Source: Flavobacterium fontis (GTDB taxonomy: Bacteria > Bacteroidota > Bacteroidia > Flavobacteriales > Flavobacteriaceae). From it: a stretch of 64,000 bases of DNA. Position 1 is the stretch's first letter, and every line of letters begins with the position of its first letter. Below are positions 55,351 to 64,000 of the stretch, one piece after another. The DNA lies in assembly GCF_900129405.1 (NCBI RefSeq), contig NZ_FQVQ01000004.1, positions 124,001 through 188,000 on the forward strand. Direction: 5' to 3'. The position numbers and the translations under genes were made by a program. The notes under the pieces are model-generated. The model searched no databases. It was not told the DNA's origin and worked only from the letters and a program-made list of their open reading frames with translations.

Positions 55351-56256
55351 CCTGAGACCGTATATTTTCAAACAAAAAAAGCCCCAAAACAGAGGCTTTA
55401 GGGTGATCCGTCAGCCCCGATAGCTATCGGGGGAACCCGAGACCGTATATTTTCAAACAAAAAAAGCCCCAAAACAGAGGCTTTAGGGTGATCCAGTCAG
55501 CCCCGATAGCTGTCGGGGGAACCTGAGACCGTATATTTTCAAACAAAAAAAGCCCCAAAACAGAGGCTTCACTGTGATCCAGTCAGCCCCGATAGCTATC
55601 GGGGGAACCTGAGACCGTATATTTTCAAACAAAAAAAGCCCCAAAACAGAGGCTTTAGGGTGATCCGTCAGCCCCGATAGCTATCGGGGGAACCCGAGAC
55701 CGTATATTTTCAAACAAAAAAAGCCCCAAAACAGAGGCTTTAGGGTGATCCAGTCAGCCCCGATAGCTGTCGGGGGAACCTGAGACCGTATATTTTCAAA
55801 CAAAAAAAGCCCCAAAACAGAGGCTTTAGGGTGATCCGTCAGCCCCGATAGCTATCGGGAGAACCTGAGACCGTATATTTTCAAACAAAAAAAGCCCCAA
55901 AACAGGGACTTTAGGGTGATCCGTCAGCCCCGATAGCTATCGGGGGAACTTGAGACCGTATATTTTCAAACAAAAAAAGCCCCAAAACAGGGACTTTAGG
56001 GTGATCCGTCAGCCCCGATAGCTATCGGGAGAACCTGAGACCGTATATTTTCAAACAAAAAAAGCCCCAAAACAGGGACTTTAGGGTGATCCGTCAGCCC
56101 CGATAGCTATCGGGGGAACCTGAGACCGTATATTTTCAAACAAAAAAAGCCCCAAAACAGGGACTTTAGGGTGATCCGTCAGCCCCGATAGCTATCGGGG
56201 GAACCTGAGACCGTATATTTTCAAACAAAAAAAGCCCCAAAACAGAGGCTTTACTG
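55351..56256 (-). repeat. tRNA-Arg-derived 85-bp tandem array with terminator and palindrome in each unit
   Basis: Eleven units start at 55351, 55436, 55522, 55608, 55693, 55779, 55864, 55949, 56034, 56119 and 56204, each 85 or 86 bases long. Read on the minus strand (the tRNA direction) a unit has: a hairpin AAAGCCTC/GGGGCTTT with a 7-base T-run, GTTTGAAAATATAC, then GGTCTCAGGTTC + an 18-bp palindrome (CCCCGATAGCTATCGGGG, 55415-55432 in the first unit) + CTGACTGGATCA. The last two blocks equal the 3' end of the adjacent tRNA-Arg, where GAATC stands in place of the palindrome. Ten units contain the palindrome; the tRNA-proximal one (56204) joins the intact tRNA. Units 1 and 2 are identical to units 4 and 5, indicating multi-unit duplication. 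There is no coding potential. Confidence 0.95.
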
Positions 56257-56330
56257 TGATCCAGTCAGGATTCGAACCTGAGACCTACTGCTTAGAAGGC
56301 AGTTGCTCTATCCAGCTGAGCTACTGGACC
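56257..56330 (-). tRNA. tRNA-Arg (anticodon TCT)
   Basis: A 74-base cloverleaf: acceptor GGTCCAG/CTGGATC (with one G-T), D-arm GCTCAGCTGGATAGAGC, anticodon stem ACTGC/GCAGT with loop CTTCTAA, and T-arm TCAGG-TTCGAAT-CCTGA; discriminator A, no encoded CCA. It reads AGA and AGG arginine codons. It is last of three tRNA genes in a minus-strand operon, and its 3' end is the source of the repeat array downstream. Confidence 0.97.
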
Positions 56331-56334
56331 TTAG

Positions 56335-56409
56335 TCGGGGTGGCAGGATTCGAACCTGCGGCCTCCTGCTCCCAAAGCAGGCGCGATAACCGGGCTACGC
56401 TACACCCCG
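56335..56409 (-). tRNA. tRNA-Pro (anticodon TGG)
   Basis: A 75-base cloverleaf: acceptor CGGGGTG/CACCCCG, anticodon stem CCTGC/GCAGG with loop TTTGGGA, T-arm GCAGG-TTCGAAT-CCTGC, discriminator A, no encoded CCA. Four bases separate it from tRNA-Arg and eight from tRNA-Ser, so the three form one transcript. Confidence 0.97.
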
Positions 56410-56417
56410 AAAAGAAG

Positions 56418-56501
56418 CGGAGAGACAGGGACTCGAACCCTGGCGACGGTTACCCGTCGACAGATTAGCAATCTGCTCCGTTACCACTCCGGCACCTCTC
56501 C
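56418..56501 (-). tRNA. tRNA-Ser (anticodon GCT)
   Basis: An 84-base class II tRNA with a long variable arm (CGACGGGTAACCGTCG). Acceptor GGAGAGG/TCTCTCC with one G-T pair, anticodon stem GCAGA/TCTGT with loop TTGCTAA, T-arm CAGGG-TTCGAGT-CCCTG, discriminator G. It reads AGC and AGT serine codons and is the first gene of the tRNA operon. Confidence 0.97.
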
Positions 56502-56540
56502 TGATTCTTAAAAATAAAGAACTTTCGCTTAAAGCGGTTG

Positions 56541-56571
56541 CAAATGTAACGCAACAAAGTAAAAAATACAA
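56541..56571 (-). promoter_or_regulatory. Promoter of the Ser-Pro-Arg tRNA operon
   Basis: On the minus strand TTG (56571-56569), a 20-base spacer, then TACATTTG (56548-56541), followed by C. This matches the Bacteroidota promoter form and lies about 40 bases before the tRNA-Ser 5' end at 56501. Confidence 0.65.
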
Positions 56572-56704
56572 CTATTTGCACGTATTTTTTATGAATTTAT
56601 GCTAACCCAAAATAAATCCATTCGTTATCAATTCAATAGCGTTTAAAAAAGTAAAATAACCGTGAAAATACAAGGGGAAAATCAGGCTATTTCCTAAAAA
56701 ATAG

Positions 56705-56712
56705 TAGATTTG
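56705..56712 (+). promoter_or_regulatory. Candidate -7 element for the thiolase gene
   Basis: TAGATTTG, followed by C, matches TAnnTTTG and lies 37 bases before the thiolase ATG. No TTG at the -33 position. The rest of the 247-base gap (56502-56748) holds the tRNA promoter and no gene. Confidence 0.5.
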
Positions 56713-56748
56713 CACTACAAACAAACCAATTGAAATTTTAAAATTAAC

Positions 56749-57930
56749 ATGAGTAAAAAAGTGGTCATCGTTTCGGCAGCTCGAACTCCCATCGGAAGTT
56801 TTATGGGCGCCCTATCCTCGGTTGCTGCACCCCATTTAGGAGCAGCTGCCATTAAAGGTGCTTTAGCAAAAATTCAACTCGACCCCAATCTTGTCGATGA
56901 AGTCTTAATGGGTAATGTCGTACAAGCAGGTGTTGGACAAGCTCCCGCACGACAAGCGGCTTTATTTGCTGGATTGTCAGAAAATGTAGCGTGTACAACG
57001 GTTAACAAAGTGTGCGCTTCTGGGATGAAAGCTATCATGCAAGGTGCACAAGCGATTATGGCTGGGGATGCCGAAGTTGTTGTTGCAGGAGGTATGGAGA
57101 ATATGAGTATGATTCCCCACTACGTTCACCTGCGTAATGGTGTTAAATTTGGTCCTACTTCCCTAGTCGATGGGATGCAAAAAGATGGATTAACCGATGC
57201 CTACGACCACAATGCCATGGGGGTTTGTGCCGACTTATGTGCTACCGAATACAACATTACTCGTGAAGAGCAAGACAATTTTGCAATACAATCCTATCAG
57301 CGTTCAGCGCAAGCTTGGGACGCGGGTAAATTTGATGCAGAAGTTGTTCCTGTGGCAGTTCCTCAACGTAAAGGGGACCCCATTATGGTTACCCGCGATG
57401 AAGAGTATACCAATGTTCGTTTGGACAAAATTCCAACACTTAATGCCGTTTTTACTAAAGATGGAACGGTTACCGCAGCCAATGCATCAACCATTAATGA
57501 CGGGGCTGCAGCCTTAGTTTTGATGAGTGCTGAGAAAGCTGAAGCATTGGGATTGCAACCCTTAGCGGTTATCCGCGGATATGCCGATGCAGCACAAGAA
57601 CCAAAATGGTTTACCACTGCACCAGCAAAAGCCTTACCTAAAGCCCTTGCCAAAGCAGGATTGACTCTTGATGAAGTCGACTTTTTTGAATTCAATGAAG
57701 CGTTTTCAGTGGTGGGACTTGCCAATGCAAAAATTTTAAATTTACCCAATGACAAAGTCAATGTAAATGGCGGTGCTGTTTCATTGGGCCACCCGCTTGG
57801 ATGTTCAGGAGCACGCATCATCGTTACGCTACTCCATGTCTTACAACAAAATGATGCAAAAATTGGAGCTGCAGCTATTTGTAATGGTGGTGGTGGCGCA
57901 TCTGCTTTAGTTATTGAACGAATTGCTTAA
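56749..57930 (+). CDS. Acetyl-CoA C-acetyltransferase (thiolase)
   Basis: A 393-residue thiolase that joins two acetyl-CoA or splits acetoacetyl-CoA. The N-terminal AARTPIGSFMGAL, the nucleophile Cys89 in NKVCASGMKAIMQGAQ, the His region NEAFSVVGLANAK, and the C-terminal GGAVSLGHPLGCSGARI with the second active cysteine near residue 350 are all present. The cytosolic biosynthetic (AtoB/PhaA) and degradative types cannot be separated by sequence alone; length and lack of a fadB partner favour the biosynthetic type. A C40 peptidase gene follows 5 bases later. Confidence 0.95.
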   Translation: MSKKVVIVSAARTPIGSFMGALSSVAAPHLGAAAIKGALAKIQLDPNLVDEVLMGNVVQAGVGQAPARQAALFAGLSENVACTTVNKVCASGMKAIMQGAQAIMAGDAEVVVAGGMENMSMIPHYVHLRNGVKFGPTSLVDGMQKDGLTDAYDHNAMGVCADLCATEYNITREEQDNFAIQSYQRSAQAWDAGKFDAEVVPVAVPQRKGDPIMVTRDEEYTNVRLDKIPTLNAVFTKDGTVTAANASTINDGAAALVLMSAEKAEALGLQPLAVIRGYADAAQEPKWFTTAPAKALPKALAKAGLTLDEVDFFEFNEAFSVVGLANAKILNLPNDKVNVNGGAVSLGHPLGCSGARIIVTLLHVLQQNDAKIGAAAICNGGGGASALVIERIA

Positions 57931-57935
57931 TTAGA

Positions 57936-58700
57936 ATGAAGTTTGCCCTTTGTACCCTTTCTGTAATTCCGCTGCGCGCCGAACCGAGTGACCGAAGTGA
58001 AATGGTGTCACAAGTGTTGTTTGGGGAACATTTTGAAATTATAGACAAAGAAAAACAATGGCTAAAAATCAAACTTCATTTCGATCAATACGAGGGATGG
58101 ATTGACCGCAAACAATGCCAGGAAATAACACAAGACCAGTTTGAAAAGTTATCTCAAGATGCATTAATCTTAAATGCAGATTTGGTTGAATATGCCGTCA
58201 CTCCCGAAAACCAATTAATTCCATTATTACTGGGTGCGTCATTGACGTTTTTAAACCATGGGGACGTCAATCGGGCGCAATTCGGATTTGAAGGCTTAAA
58301 GATTACAGGGAAAAAACCGAAATCAGAATTGATTCCCACCGCTTTTATGTATTTGAATGCCCCTTATTTGTGGGGAGGAAAATCACCTTTTGGCATCGAT
58401 TGTTCTGGATTTACACAGATGGTTTACAAACTCAATGGATACGCTCTTTTACGCGATGCTTCACAACAAGCTACCCAGGGCGAGGTATTAAGTTTTATTG
58501 AAGAAAGTGAACCGGGAGATTTGGCATTTTTTGATAATGAAGAAGGTAAAATCATCCACGTTGGGATTATTTTAGAAAACAATTACATCATCCACGCCAG
58601 TGGTAAAGTTCGCGTCGATCGATTGGATCATCTCGGCATCTACAACGCTGAGGAAAATCGACACACCCACCGTTTACGGGTAATTAAAAAAGTGATATAA
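57936..58700 (+). CDS. Cytosolic NlpC/P60 (C40) peptidase, YkfC-like
   Basis: A 254-residue cysteine peptidase. An SH3-like N-terminal domain (residues 1-60, IPLRAEPSDRSEMVSQVLFGE, WIDRKQC) precedes the papain-like catalytic domain with Cys156 (FGIDCSGFTQMVY), His208 (IIHVGIIL) and His220 (IIHASG). There is no signal peptide, which differs from wall-cutting NlpC/P60 enzymes and fits YkfC-type enzymes that cut gamma-D-Glu-diamino-acid bonds in peptides taken up from the wall. That substrate is inferred. It starts 5 bases after the thiolase and ends at a bidirectional terminator. Confidence 0.88.
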   Translation: MKFALCTLSVIPLRAEPSDRSEMVSQVLFGEHFEIIDKEKQWLKIKLHFDQYEGWIDRKQCQEITQDQFEKLSQDALILNADLVEYAVTPENQLIPLLLGASLTFLNHGDVNRAQFGFEGLKITGKKPKSELIPTAFMYLNAPYLWGGKSPFGIDCSGFTQMVYKLNGYALLRDASQQATQGEVLSFIEESEPGDLAFFDNEEGKIIHVGIILENNYIIHASGKVRVDRLDHLGIYNAEENRHTHRLRVIKKVI

Positions 58701-58732
58701 AAAAAGTGCTCTATTTAACTAGAGCACTTTTT
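58701..58732. terminator. Bidirectional intrinsic terminator
   Basis: A perfect 13-bp stem, AAAAAGTGCTCTA / TAGAGCACTTTTT, with loop TTTAAC, flanked by A-runs on one side and T-runs on the other. It sits between the convergent C40 peptidase and TPR protein genes and fits termination of both. Confidence 0.9.
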
Positions 58733-58734
58733 TT

Positions 58735-60063
58735 TTATTTTCCTAATTGAGCTTTTAACTCTTTTACTTTATCATTGCGTTCCAAAAACTTATACACGGT
58801 AAGCAATCCATTGATTACACCTTCGTTGTTCGGTTGTAGTTTATAAGCACTTTCTAGAATTGGAAGTACTTTATTGAATAACTTCTGACGCTCCCCTTTT
58901 AAAAACTCAAATCGTTTTTGGTCTTTTTCAGTGTAGCCTAGTTTATTCATTTCGTCTACAATTTTTTGATCGGGTTTCAACATCATGTCGGCTAGGTTAA
59001 CATAGGCATCGACATAATCGGGCTTAATTTCAATGACACGGCGGTAATATTTTTCGGCTTCATCAAATTGATTGTTATTCCCGCTTGTTACCCCAAGGTT
59101 GTATATCAAAATGTGATCATTGGGATTTTTCTCCAATACTTCTTTAATGGTTTTTTGGTAATTGGGAACGTCGTTTAACTTTAAATAAATCTCTGCTTCC
59201 GACAACAATAAATTGGTATCCCCGGGCAATTCCTTTTTGGCATCGGCTATGGCTGATTTTGCTGCATCCGTTTTACCTTGTTGCAAATAAATCAAGGCAA
59301 TATTTTTAACAATCTCACCGCGTTTGGAAGGCACTTTTTCTTCTGTAGGATCGGAATACTGACCCAACTCCACAAATTTATTTCGGATGCCTTTATCGGT
59401 AAAACTTTCTACTTGTCCCGTTAATTTGTTTTTGGCAAAATATTTCGTGCCTTCTCCGGTATAATTTTTAGACTTCAAAATTTCATAATATTTCAAAGCG
59501 CTGTCGTAATCCTTGCCTTCAACCGCATAATTTGCAGCAAAATAGAGGTTTTCCATTTCTTTAGGTTCCATCAAATAAATGCTGTAAAGAATTTTGGATG
59601 ATTCTGCATATTGCTTGGCGTTACCTAAACTAATGGCTACATTCAATAACTGCCCTTTGAACGTTTGAATGGTTTCGTTAATGTCGTCGGTATACACCTT
59701 TTTTCCCGATTTAGCTTCGTAATCCAACGTTTCCCGCATGGCTACTCCTAACGCTTCAATTAAATTAGGGGAAAACAGCTTAGTCATTTGCGCTTGCATC
59801 ACCACAGGGGACATATTTTTATCCCAAGTCGACATTTCCATCATAGGAACCATGGCTTTGTAGAACTTTAGGTATACTTTATCGGATTCTTCAGTGGCTA
59901 ATCCTTCCAACTTTTGAACCAAATTTTTGTATTCCGTATACTCTTCGGTTTTTAACGCGTCTTTTGCGTATAATTTTTTTAAAGCTTTCAATTCGTCTTT
60001 TTGTGCGAATGAAGCTGTAGCCAAGAACAGGGTTCCCGCTAAAAATAAATGATTGATTTTCAT
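58735..60063 (-). CDS. Exported tetratricopeptide-repeat protein
   Basis: A 442-residue protein with a signal peptide (MKINHLFLAGTLFLATASFAQ) and several TPR units: AKQYAESSKILYSIYLMEP, KDYDSALKYYEILKSKN, GKTDAAKSAIADAKKELP, NNQFDEAEKYYRRVIEIKPDYVDAY and later helices. It probably acts as a periplasmic scaffold; no catalytic domain is seen and the partners are unknown. A longer in-frame ATG at 60093 lies outside the signal peptide and is rejected. It follows gyrA by 73 bases on the same strand. Confidence 0.88.
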   Translation of the reverse strand: MKINHLFLAGTLFLATASFAQKDELKALKKLYAKDALKTEEYTEYKNLVQKLEGLATEESDKVYLKFYKAMVPMMEMSTWDKNMSPVVMQAQMTKLFSPNLIEALGVAMRETLDYEAKSGKKVYTDDINETIQTFKGQLLNVAISLGNAKQYAESSKILYSIYLMEPKEMENLYFAANYAVEGKDYDSALKYYEILKSKNYTGEGTKYFAKNKLTGQVESFTDKGIRNKFVELGQYSDPTEEKVPSKRGEIVKNIALIYLQQGKTDAAKSAIADAKKELPGDTNLLLSEAEIYLKLNDVPNYQKTIKEVLEKNPNDHILIYNLGVTSGNNNQFDEAEKYYRRVIEIKPDYVDAYVNLADMMLKPDQKIVDEMNKLGYTEKDQKRFEFLKGERQKLFNKVLPILESAYKLQPNNEGVINGLLTVYKFLERNDKVKELKAQLGK

Positions 60064-60136
60064 ACGATTTGATTTAAAAACGTAAAAAGCCACGATTGAA
60101 ATTCAACACATGGCTTTTACACAATTATTTTACTTT

Positions 60137-62683
60137 TTATTCTTCATTTTCGGGAGTAGTATCGTCATTTAATTCGATACCCTCGTTTAGTTCGTCGTCT
60201 TCTACCGCTTCCGATTCTTCCTCACGCATCACCTTGGTTACAGCAGCAATGGAATCGTTGTTTTTGATATTGATTAAACGAACTCCTTGCGTGGCTCTAC
60301 CCATAACGCGTAAGTCGGAAACCATCATTCGAATCGTTAATCCCGACTTGTTGATAATCATTAAGTCATCTTCATCGGTAACATCAGAAATCGAAATCAA
60401 CTGTCCGGTTTTATCGGTGATATTTAAGGTTTTAACTCCTTTTCCACCGCGGTTGGTAATACGATACACATCTTCGCCATCGTCATCCACCAATTTGGTA
60501 CGTTTCCCGTATCCATTTTCGGTAACCACCAAAATCTGTTTCTCATTGACTTCTTTTTCGTCAACCGCTACCATTCCGATCACTTCATCTTTTTCGTCGG
60601 CTAAAGTGATTCCGCGAACTCCAGAAGCTGTACGGCCCATGGGACGCGTTTTGCTTTCTTCAAAGCGCACCAATTTACCGGACTTCACAGCGATAAGAAC
60701 CTGACTGTTTCCTGTGGTTAGTTTTGCTTCCAATAATTCATCGTCTTCACGAATCGTAATGGCATTAATTCCATTTTGACGGGGACGCGAATACTGTTCA
60801 AGCGGGGTCTTTTTCACCTGACCTTGCTTGGTCGCCATGATGACATAGTGATTGTTGATGTATTCTTCGTCTTTCAAGTCTTTCGTACAAATAAATGCCT
60901 TAACCTTGTCATCGCTTTCGATGTTGATTAAGTTCTGAATCGCACGTCCTTTGCTGGCTTTCGATCCTTCAGGAATTTCATAAACGCGCATCCAGTAACA
61001 TTTTCCTTTTTGTGTAAAGAACAATAAATACTGATGGTTGGTGGCTACAAACAAATGTTCTAAGAAATCTTGATCTCGCGTAGCCGCCGATTTCTGTCCC
61101 ACCCCGCCTCTATTCTGCGTTTTATATTCCGAAAGAGACGTTCGTTTAATATAACCCGCATGCGAAATAGTAATCACCACATTTTCATCGGCAATCAAAT
61201 CTTCAATGCTCACATCACCGCCTGCATATACAATTTCAGAACGACGTGCATCACCATATTTTTCGCGGACTTCGATCAATTCTTCTTTGATCAAGGCCAT
61301 TCGCAAGTCTTTATTGGCCAACAAGTCTTTCAAACGCTGAATCAATTTCATGATATCCTCGTATTCAGCACGCAACTTATCTTGCTCCAATCCGGTCAAC
61401 TGACGCAAACGCATTTCAACGATGGCACGGGATTGAATTTCCGACAAACTAAAGCGCTCCATCAATTTGGTACGTGCCTCATCGCCGTCTTTCGAACCAC
61501 GAATAATGGCAATAACCTCGTCAATATTATCGGACGCAATGATTAATCCCTCCAAGATGTGTGCACGTTCTTCCGCTTTTCGCAATTCAAATTGCGTGCG
61601 TCGCACCACTACATCATGACGGTGCTCTACGAAATGGTGAATTAAATCTTTCAAATTCAACATCTCAGGACGACCGTTCACTAAGGCAATATTGTTTACG
61701 CTAAACGAACTCTGCAATTGTGTGTACTTAAACAACATGTTGAGCACCACATTGGGCACCGCATCGCGTTTTAACTCATATACAATGCGCATTCCGCTAC
61801 GATCGGATTCATCACGGATATTGGAAATCCCTTCAATTTTCTTTTCATTGATCAAATCCGCTGTCTTTTTAATCATCTCAGCTTTATTGACTTGATACGG
61901 AATTTCAGTGACTACGATAGCTTCTTTGCCATTGACTTCTTCAAAATTAACTTTACCGCGAATAACGATACGTCCACGACCGGTTTTAAAGGCTTCGCGA
62001 ACCCCTTCGTAGCCATAAATCACCCCTCCTGTAGGGAAATCAGGTGCTTTGATGTATTGAAGTAACTCGTCAATTTCTATCGCATTGTTATCAATGTAGG
62101 CCAACGTACCATCAACGACTTCCGTGAGGTTGTGCGGTGGCATGTTGGTTGCCATCCCTACAGCAATTCCCGAAGCTCCATTAATTAATAGATTGGGAAT
62201 ACGGGTAGGCATGACTTTGGGTTCATACAAGGTATCGTCAAAGTTCAACTGAAAATCAACGGTTTCTTTGTCGATATCTGCCATTATGTCTTCTGACATT
62301 TTTTTCATGCGCGCTTCGGTGTAACGCATGGCTGCTGGACTGTCACCATCGATGGAACCAAAGTTTCCTTGACCATCTACCAATAAGTAACGTAAACTCC
62401 ATTCTTGCGCCATACGCACCATGGCATCATATACCGAGCTATCCCCATGCGGGTGGTACTTACCGAGTACTTCCCCTACGATTCTCGCCGATTTTTTGTG
62501 GGCTCTATTTGAAAAAACTCCTAAGTCATACATTCCATACAACACACGGCGGTGAACGGGTTTTAAACCGTCACGAACGTCGGGTAAGGCACGAGAAACA
62601 ATTACAGACATCGAATAATCGATGTACGCGCTTTTCATCTCGTCTTCAATGTTGATAGGAATTAACTTCTCTCCGTCAGACAT
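60137..62683 (-). CDS. gyrA: DNA gyrase subunit A
   Basis: An 848-residue type IIA topoisomerase subunit that introduces negative supercoils with GyrB and ATP. The N-terminal breakage-reunion domain has catalytic Tyr121 ([10 protein letters not shown]) and, in the quinolone region, Ser82 and Asp86 ([13 protein letters not shown]), the usual susceptible residues. The C-terminal beta-pinwheel (about residues 530-815) holds a GyrA-box-like RGGKG ([12 protein letters not shown]). The tail is very acidic ([21 protein letters not shown] in part). The GyrA box and acidic tail distinguish it from ParC. The gene is divergent from clpC. Confidence 0.97.
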   Translation of the reverse strand: MSDGEKLIPINIEDEMKSAYIDYSMSVIVSRALPDVRDGLKPVHRRVLYGMYDLGVFSNRAHKKSARIVGEVLGKYHPHGDSSVYDAMVRMAQEWSLRYLLVDGQGNFGSIDGDSPAAMRYTEARMKKMSEDIMADIDKETVDFQLNFDDTLYEPKVMPTRIPNLLINGASGIAVGMATNMPPHNLTEVVDGTLAYIDNNAIEIDELLQYIKAPDFPTGGVIYGYEGVREAFKTGRGRIVIRGKVNFEEVNGKEAIVVTEIPYQVNKAEMIKKTADLINEKKIEGISNIRDESDRSGMRIVYELKRDAVPNVVLNMLFKYTQLQSSFSVNNIALVNGRPEMLNLKDLIHHFVEHRHDVVVRRTQFELRKAEERAHILEGLIIASDNIDEVIAIIRGSKDGDEARTKLMERFSLSEIQSRAIVEMRLRQLTGLEQDKLRAEYEDIMKLIQRLKDLLANKDLRMALIKEELIEVREKYGDARRSEIVYAGGDVSIEDLIADENVVITISHAGYIKRTSLSEYKTQNRGGVGQKSAATRDQDFLEHLFVATNHQYLLFFTQKGKCYWMRVYEIPEGSKASKGRAIQNLINIESDDKVKAFICTKDLKDEEYINNHYVIMATKQGQVKKTPLEQYSRPRQNGINAITIREDDELLEAKLTTGNSQVLIAVKSGKLVRFEESKTRPMGRTASGVRGITLADEKDEVIGMVAVDEKEVNEKQILVVTENGYGKRTKLVDDDGEDVYRITNRGGKGVKTLNITDKTGQLISISDVTDEDDLMIINKSGLTIRMMVSDLRVMGRATQGVRLINIKNNDSIAAVTKVMREEESEAVEDDELNEGIELNDDTTPENEE

Positions 62684-62946
62684 ATGCTAAATATTTTATA
62701 AAATTTTGGTTCAATTATTCAAACGTGCAATATACATCATTTTGTTTTTTTGAAAAGAAATTCCCGCGGCATATTTCGACTTTTTATTAACAAAATCAAG
62801 GGTTGAAACGGTTAATAAATCCCCTGACATCCCTGACAACTATTGCACTTTTTTTTGTCATTTTACAACCATAGGTAGCATCGGAATGATTTTTGCAATT
62901 CCAGCTTAGATTTAGTAATTTTACCAAAACCCTTAATCGGATTGCT
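62684..62946. other. Intergenic region between divergent gyrA and clpC
   Basis: A 263-base gap with no gene I can support. It is AT-rich and should contain promoters for both genes, but I find no full TTG / TAnnTTTG pair. On the minus side TATATTGC near 62725-62735 is one base short of a -7 element for gyrA. The ORF seen on the minus strand (62796-63086) overlaps the start of clpC and is not credible. No hairpin terminator is visible. Confidence 0.6.
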
Positions 62947-64000
62947 ATGGATGACAATTTTTCACCTCGAGTCAAAGATGTAATCACGTACAGTAAAGAA
63001 GAGGCCTTACGCTTGGGACACGACTTTATTGGTACGGAACATCTGATGCTGGGGATTTTACGCGATGGCAATGGGAAAGCGATCACTATATTAAATAATC
63101 TTTCGGTGGACTTAGAACATCTGCGCCGTAAGGTTGAAGTATTAAGTCCCCCTAACCCCTCGGCTGACCACAGTATCGAAAAAAAGAATTTACACTTAAC
63201 ACGCCAAGCCGAACGCGCTTTGAAAACAACCTTCTTGGAGGCTAAAGTTTTTCAAAGCACCTCGATTAGCACGGCACATTTGTTGTTGTGTATACTTCGC
63301 AATGAAAACGATCCCACAACCAAGCTGTTAAACAAATTGAAAATCGATTATGAAACAGCCAAAGAACAATATCTACAAATGACACCGAAAGACGAAGATT
63401 TCATGGATAACCTCCCCAAAAACGAATCCTACAATGACGATTCAGGTCAAGACGACAGCTTGAAGGGAGAAAATTTTAATAATCCCACGAACAAATCCAA
63501 TAAAAAGTCAAAAACGCCTGTTTTAGACAACTTTGGTCGGGATTTAACCGAATTGGCTGAAGAAGGAAAACTGGACCCTGTAGTGGGTCGTGAGAAGGAA
63601 ATTGAACGGGTTTCTCAGATTCTCAGCCGCCGTAAAAAGAACAATCCCCTGTTGATTGGTGAACCCGGGGTGGGTAAATCAGCTATTGCAGAAGGATTGG
63701 CTTTACGCATTATTCAAAAGAAAGTTTCCCGCATCTTATTCAACAAACGCGTAGTAACGCTAGATTTGGCGTCTCTGGTAGCGGGAACAAAATACCGTGG
63801 CCAGTTTGAAGAGCGTATGAAAGCGGTGATGAATGAGTTGGAGAAAAATGACGACATTATTCTTTTTATTGACGAAATCCACACGATTGTCGGCGCGGGT
63901 GGTGCTACGGGTTCGCTCGATGCCTCCAATATGTTCAAACCGGCTTTGGCCCGTGGCGAAATTCAATGTATTGGTGCCACCACGCTAGATGAATACCGTC
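62947..64000 (+). CDS. clpC: ATP-dependent Clp protease ATPase subunit ClpC (5' part)
   Basis: The first 351 residues of a class I AAA+ unfoldase; the gene continues beyond the right window edge. It starts [24 protein letters not shown] in two blocks, contains the Clp_N double repeat (about residues 1-145), and the first nucleotide-binding domain with Walker A GEPGVGKS (residues 238-245) and Walker [10 protein letters not shown] (Asp309, Glu310). A charged linker of about 30 residues lies between. ClpC works with ClpP to degrade proteins; the Clp_N repeats and the short linker argue against ClpB, but the part that would decide (the UVR/middle domain) is partly outside the window. Confidence 0.9.
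   Translation, partial: MDDNFSPRVKDVITYSKEEALRLGHDFIGTEHLMLGILRDGNGKAITILNNLSVDLEHLRRKVEVLSPPNPSADHSIEKKNLHLTRQAERALKTTFLEAKVFQSTSISTAHLLLCILRNENDPTTKLLNKLKIDYETAKEQYLQMTPKDEDFMDNLPKNESYNDDSGQDDSLKGENFNNPTNKSNKKSKTPVLDNFGRDLTELAEEGKLDPVVGREKEIERVSQILSRRKKNNPLLIGEPGVGKSAIAEGLALRIIQKKVSRILFNKRVVTLDLASLVAGTKYRGQFEERMKAVMNELEKNDDIILFIDEIHTIVGAGGATGSLDASNMFKPALARGEIQCIGATTLDEYR

Noticed and set aside
55351-56256. CRISPR array
   Set aside because: The units are nearly identical over their whole length, so there are no unique spacers, and there are no cas genes. The sequence is a tRNA-derived tandem repeat.
56256-56468. Plus-strand 70-residue frame (MIQSGFEPETYCLEG...) across the tRNA genes
   Set aside because: It is the antisense reading of tRNA-Arg, tRNA-Pro and tRNA-Ser; GFEPA-type peptides are a well-known artefact of reverse tRNA sequence.
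60096-60704. Plus-strand 202-residue serine-rich frame
   Set aside because: It is antisense to the 3' part of gyrA; the Ser/Thr-rich composition mirrors the acidic and basic codons of the real gene.
62796-63086. Minus-strand 96-residue frame
   Set aside because: It overlaps the ClpC start region, which is clearly coding on the plus strand.

Overview
The window is chromosomal DNA from a member of the Bacteroidota, most likely a Flavobacterium or close relative. Several things point there. The lpxD-lpxC/fabZ-lpxA operon carries the lpxC-fabZ gene fusion. Two secreted proteins end in type IX secretion (T9SS) sorting domains. There is a bacillithiol gene (bshA) and a fused E1 alpha/beta keto-acid dehydrogenase. 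Genes mostly lack clear Shine-Dalgarno sequences, and several promoters have the Bacteroidota TTG / TAnnTTTG form. Nearly all of the window is vegetative core genome. I see no insertion sequence, prophage, CRISPR array or restriction/defence island.

Layout. 1-4.0 kb: lipid A genes and an HD phosphohydrolase (minus). 4.2-7.1 kb: fused branched-chain keto-acid dehydrogenase E1 and a T9SS cargo protein (minus). 7.2-13.3 kb: plus-strand metabolic and envelope genes (2OG-Fe oxygenase, SUI1 factor, nucleoside phosphorylase, GNAT, binding protein, transglutaminase, a beta-barrel protein and a lipoprotein). 13.3-16.9 kb: ung, a MutS2-type ATPase, a DCC-family protein and an unlisted 45-residue membrane peptide. 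16.9-21 kb: T9SS cargo, dicarboxylate symporter, aroC and an outer-membrane protein. 21-31.2 kb: a long minus-strand run from an AmiC-type amidase and an MCE protein through iron-sulfur proteins to a NagZ/AmiE-like fusion, bshA and a PrcB-like lipoprotein. 31.3-34.3 kb: lptD and ridA. 34.3-37.7 kb: a glycolytic group (pfkA, gapA, a sugar kinase, mgsA). 37.8-42.4 kb: tamB, divergent from a six-gene plus-strand run starting at tsaD. 48.3-55.2 kb: a D-Ala-D-Ala dipeptidase and a tripartite RND efflux operon. 55.3-56.5 kb: the repeat array and three tRNA genes. 56.7-64 kb: thiolase, a YkfC-like peptidase, a TPR protein, gyrA and the start of clpC.

The genes fall into a few themes: outer-membrane biogenesis (lpxA/C/D, lptD, tamB, an MCE protein), peptidoglycan cleavage and recycling (AmiC, the NagZ/AmiE fusion, a MurK/GlcNAc-kinase-like protein, a DdpX/VanX-type dipeptidase, a YkfC-like C40 peptidase), central carbon metabolism, and RNA or genome maintenance.

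The most unusual object is the array at 55351-56256, directly downstream of a Ser-Pro-Arg tRNA operon. It has eleven 85-86 bp units. Ten of them carry a copy of the 3' end of the adjacent tRNA-Arg in which five bases of the T-loop region are replaced by an 18-bp palindrome, and every unit carries an intrinsic terminator. It resembles in design, but not in sequence, the tRNA-derived tyrT/rtT repeats of E. coli. A second repeat family lies directly after stop codons at 4146-4219 and 9660-9775; the second copy carries two 22-bp perfect palindromes.
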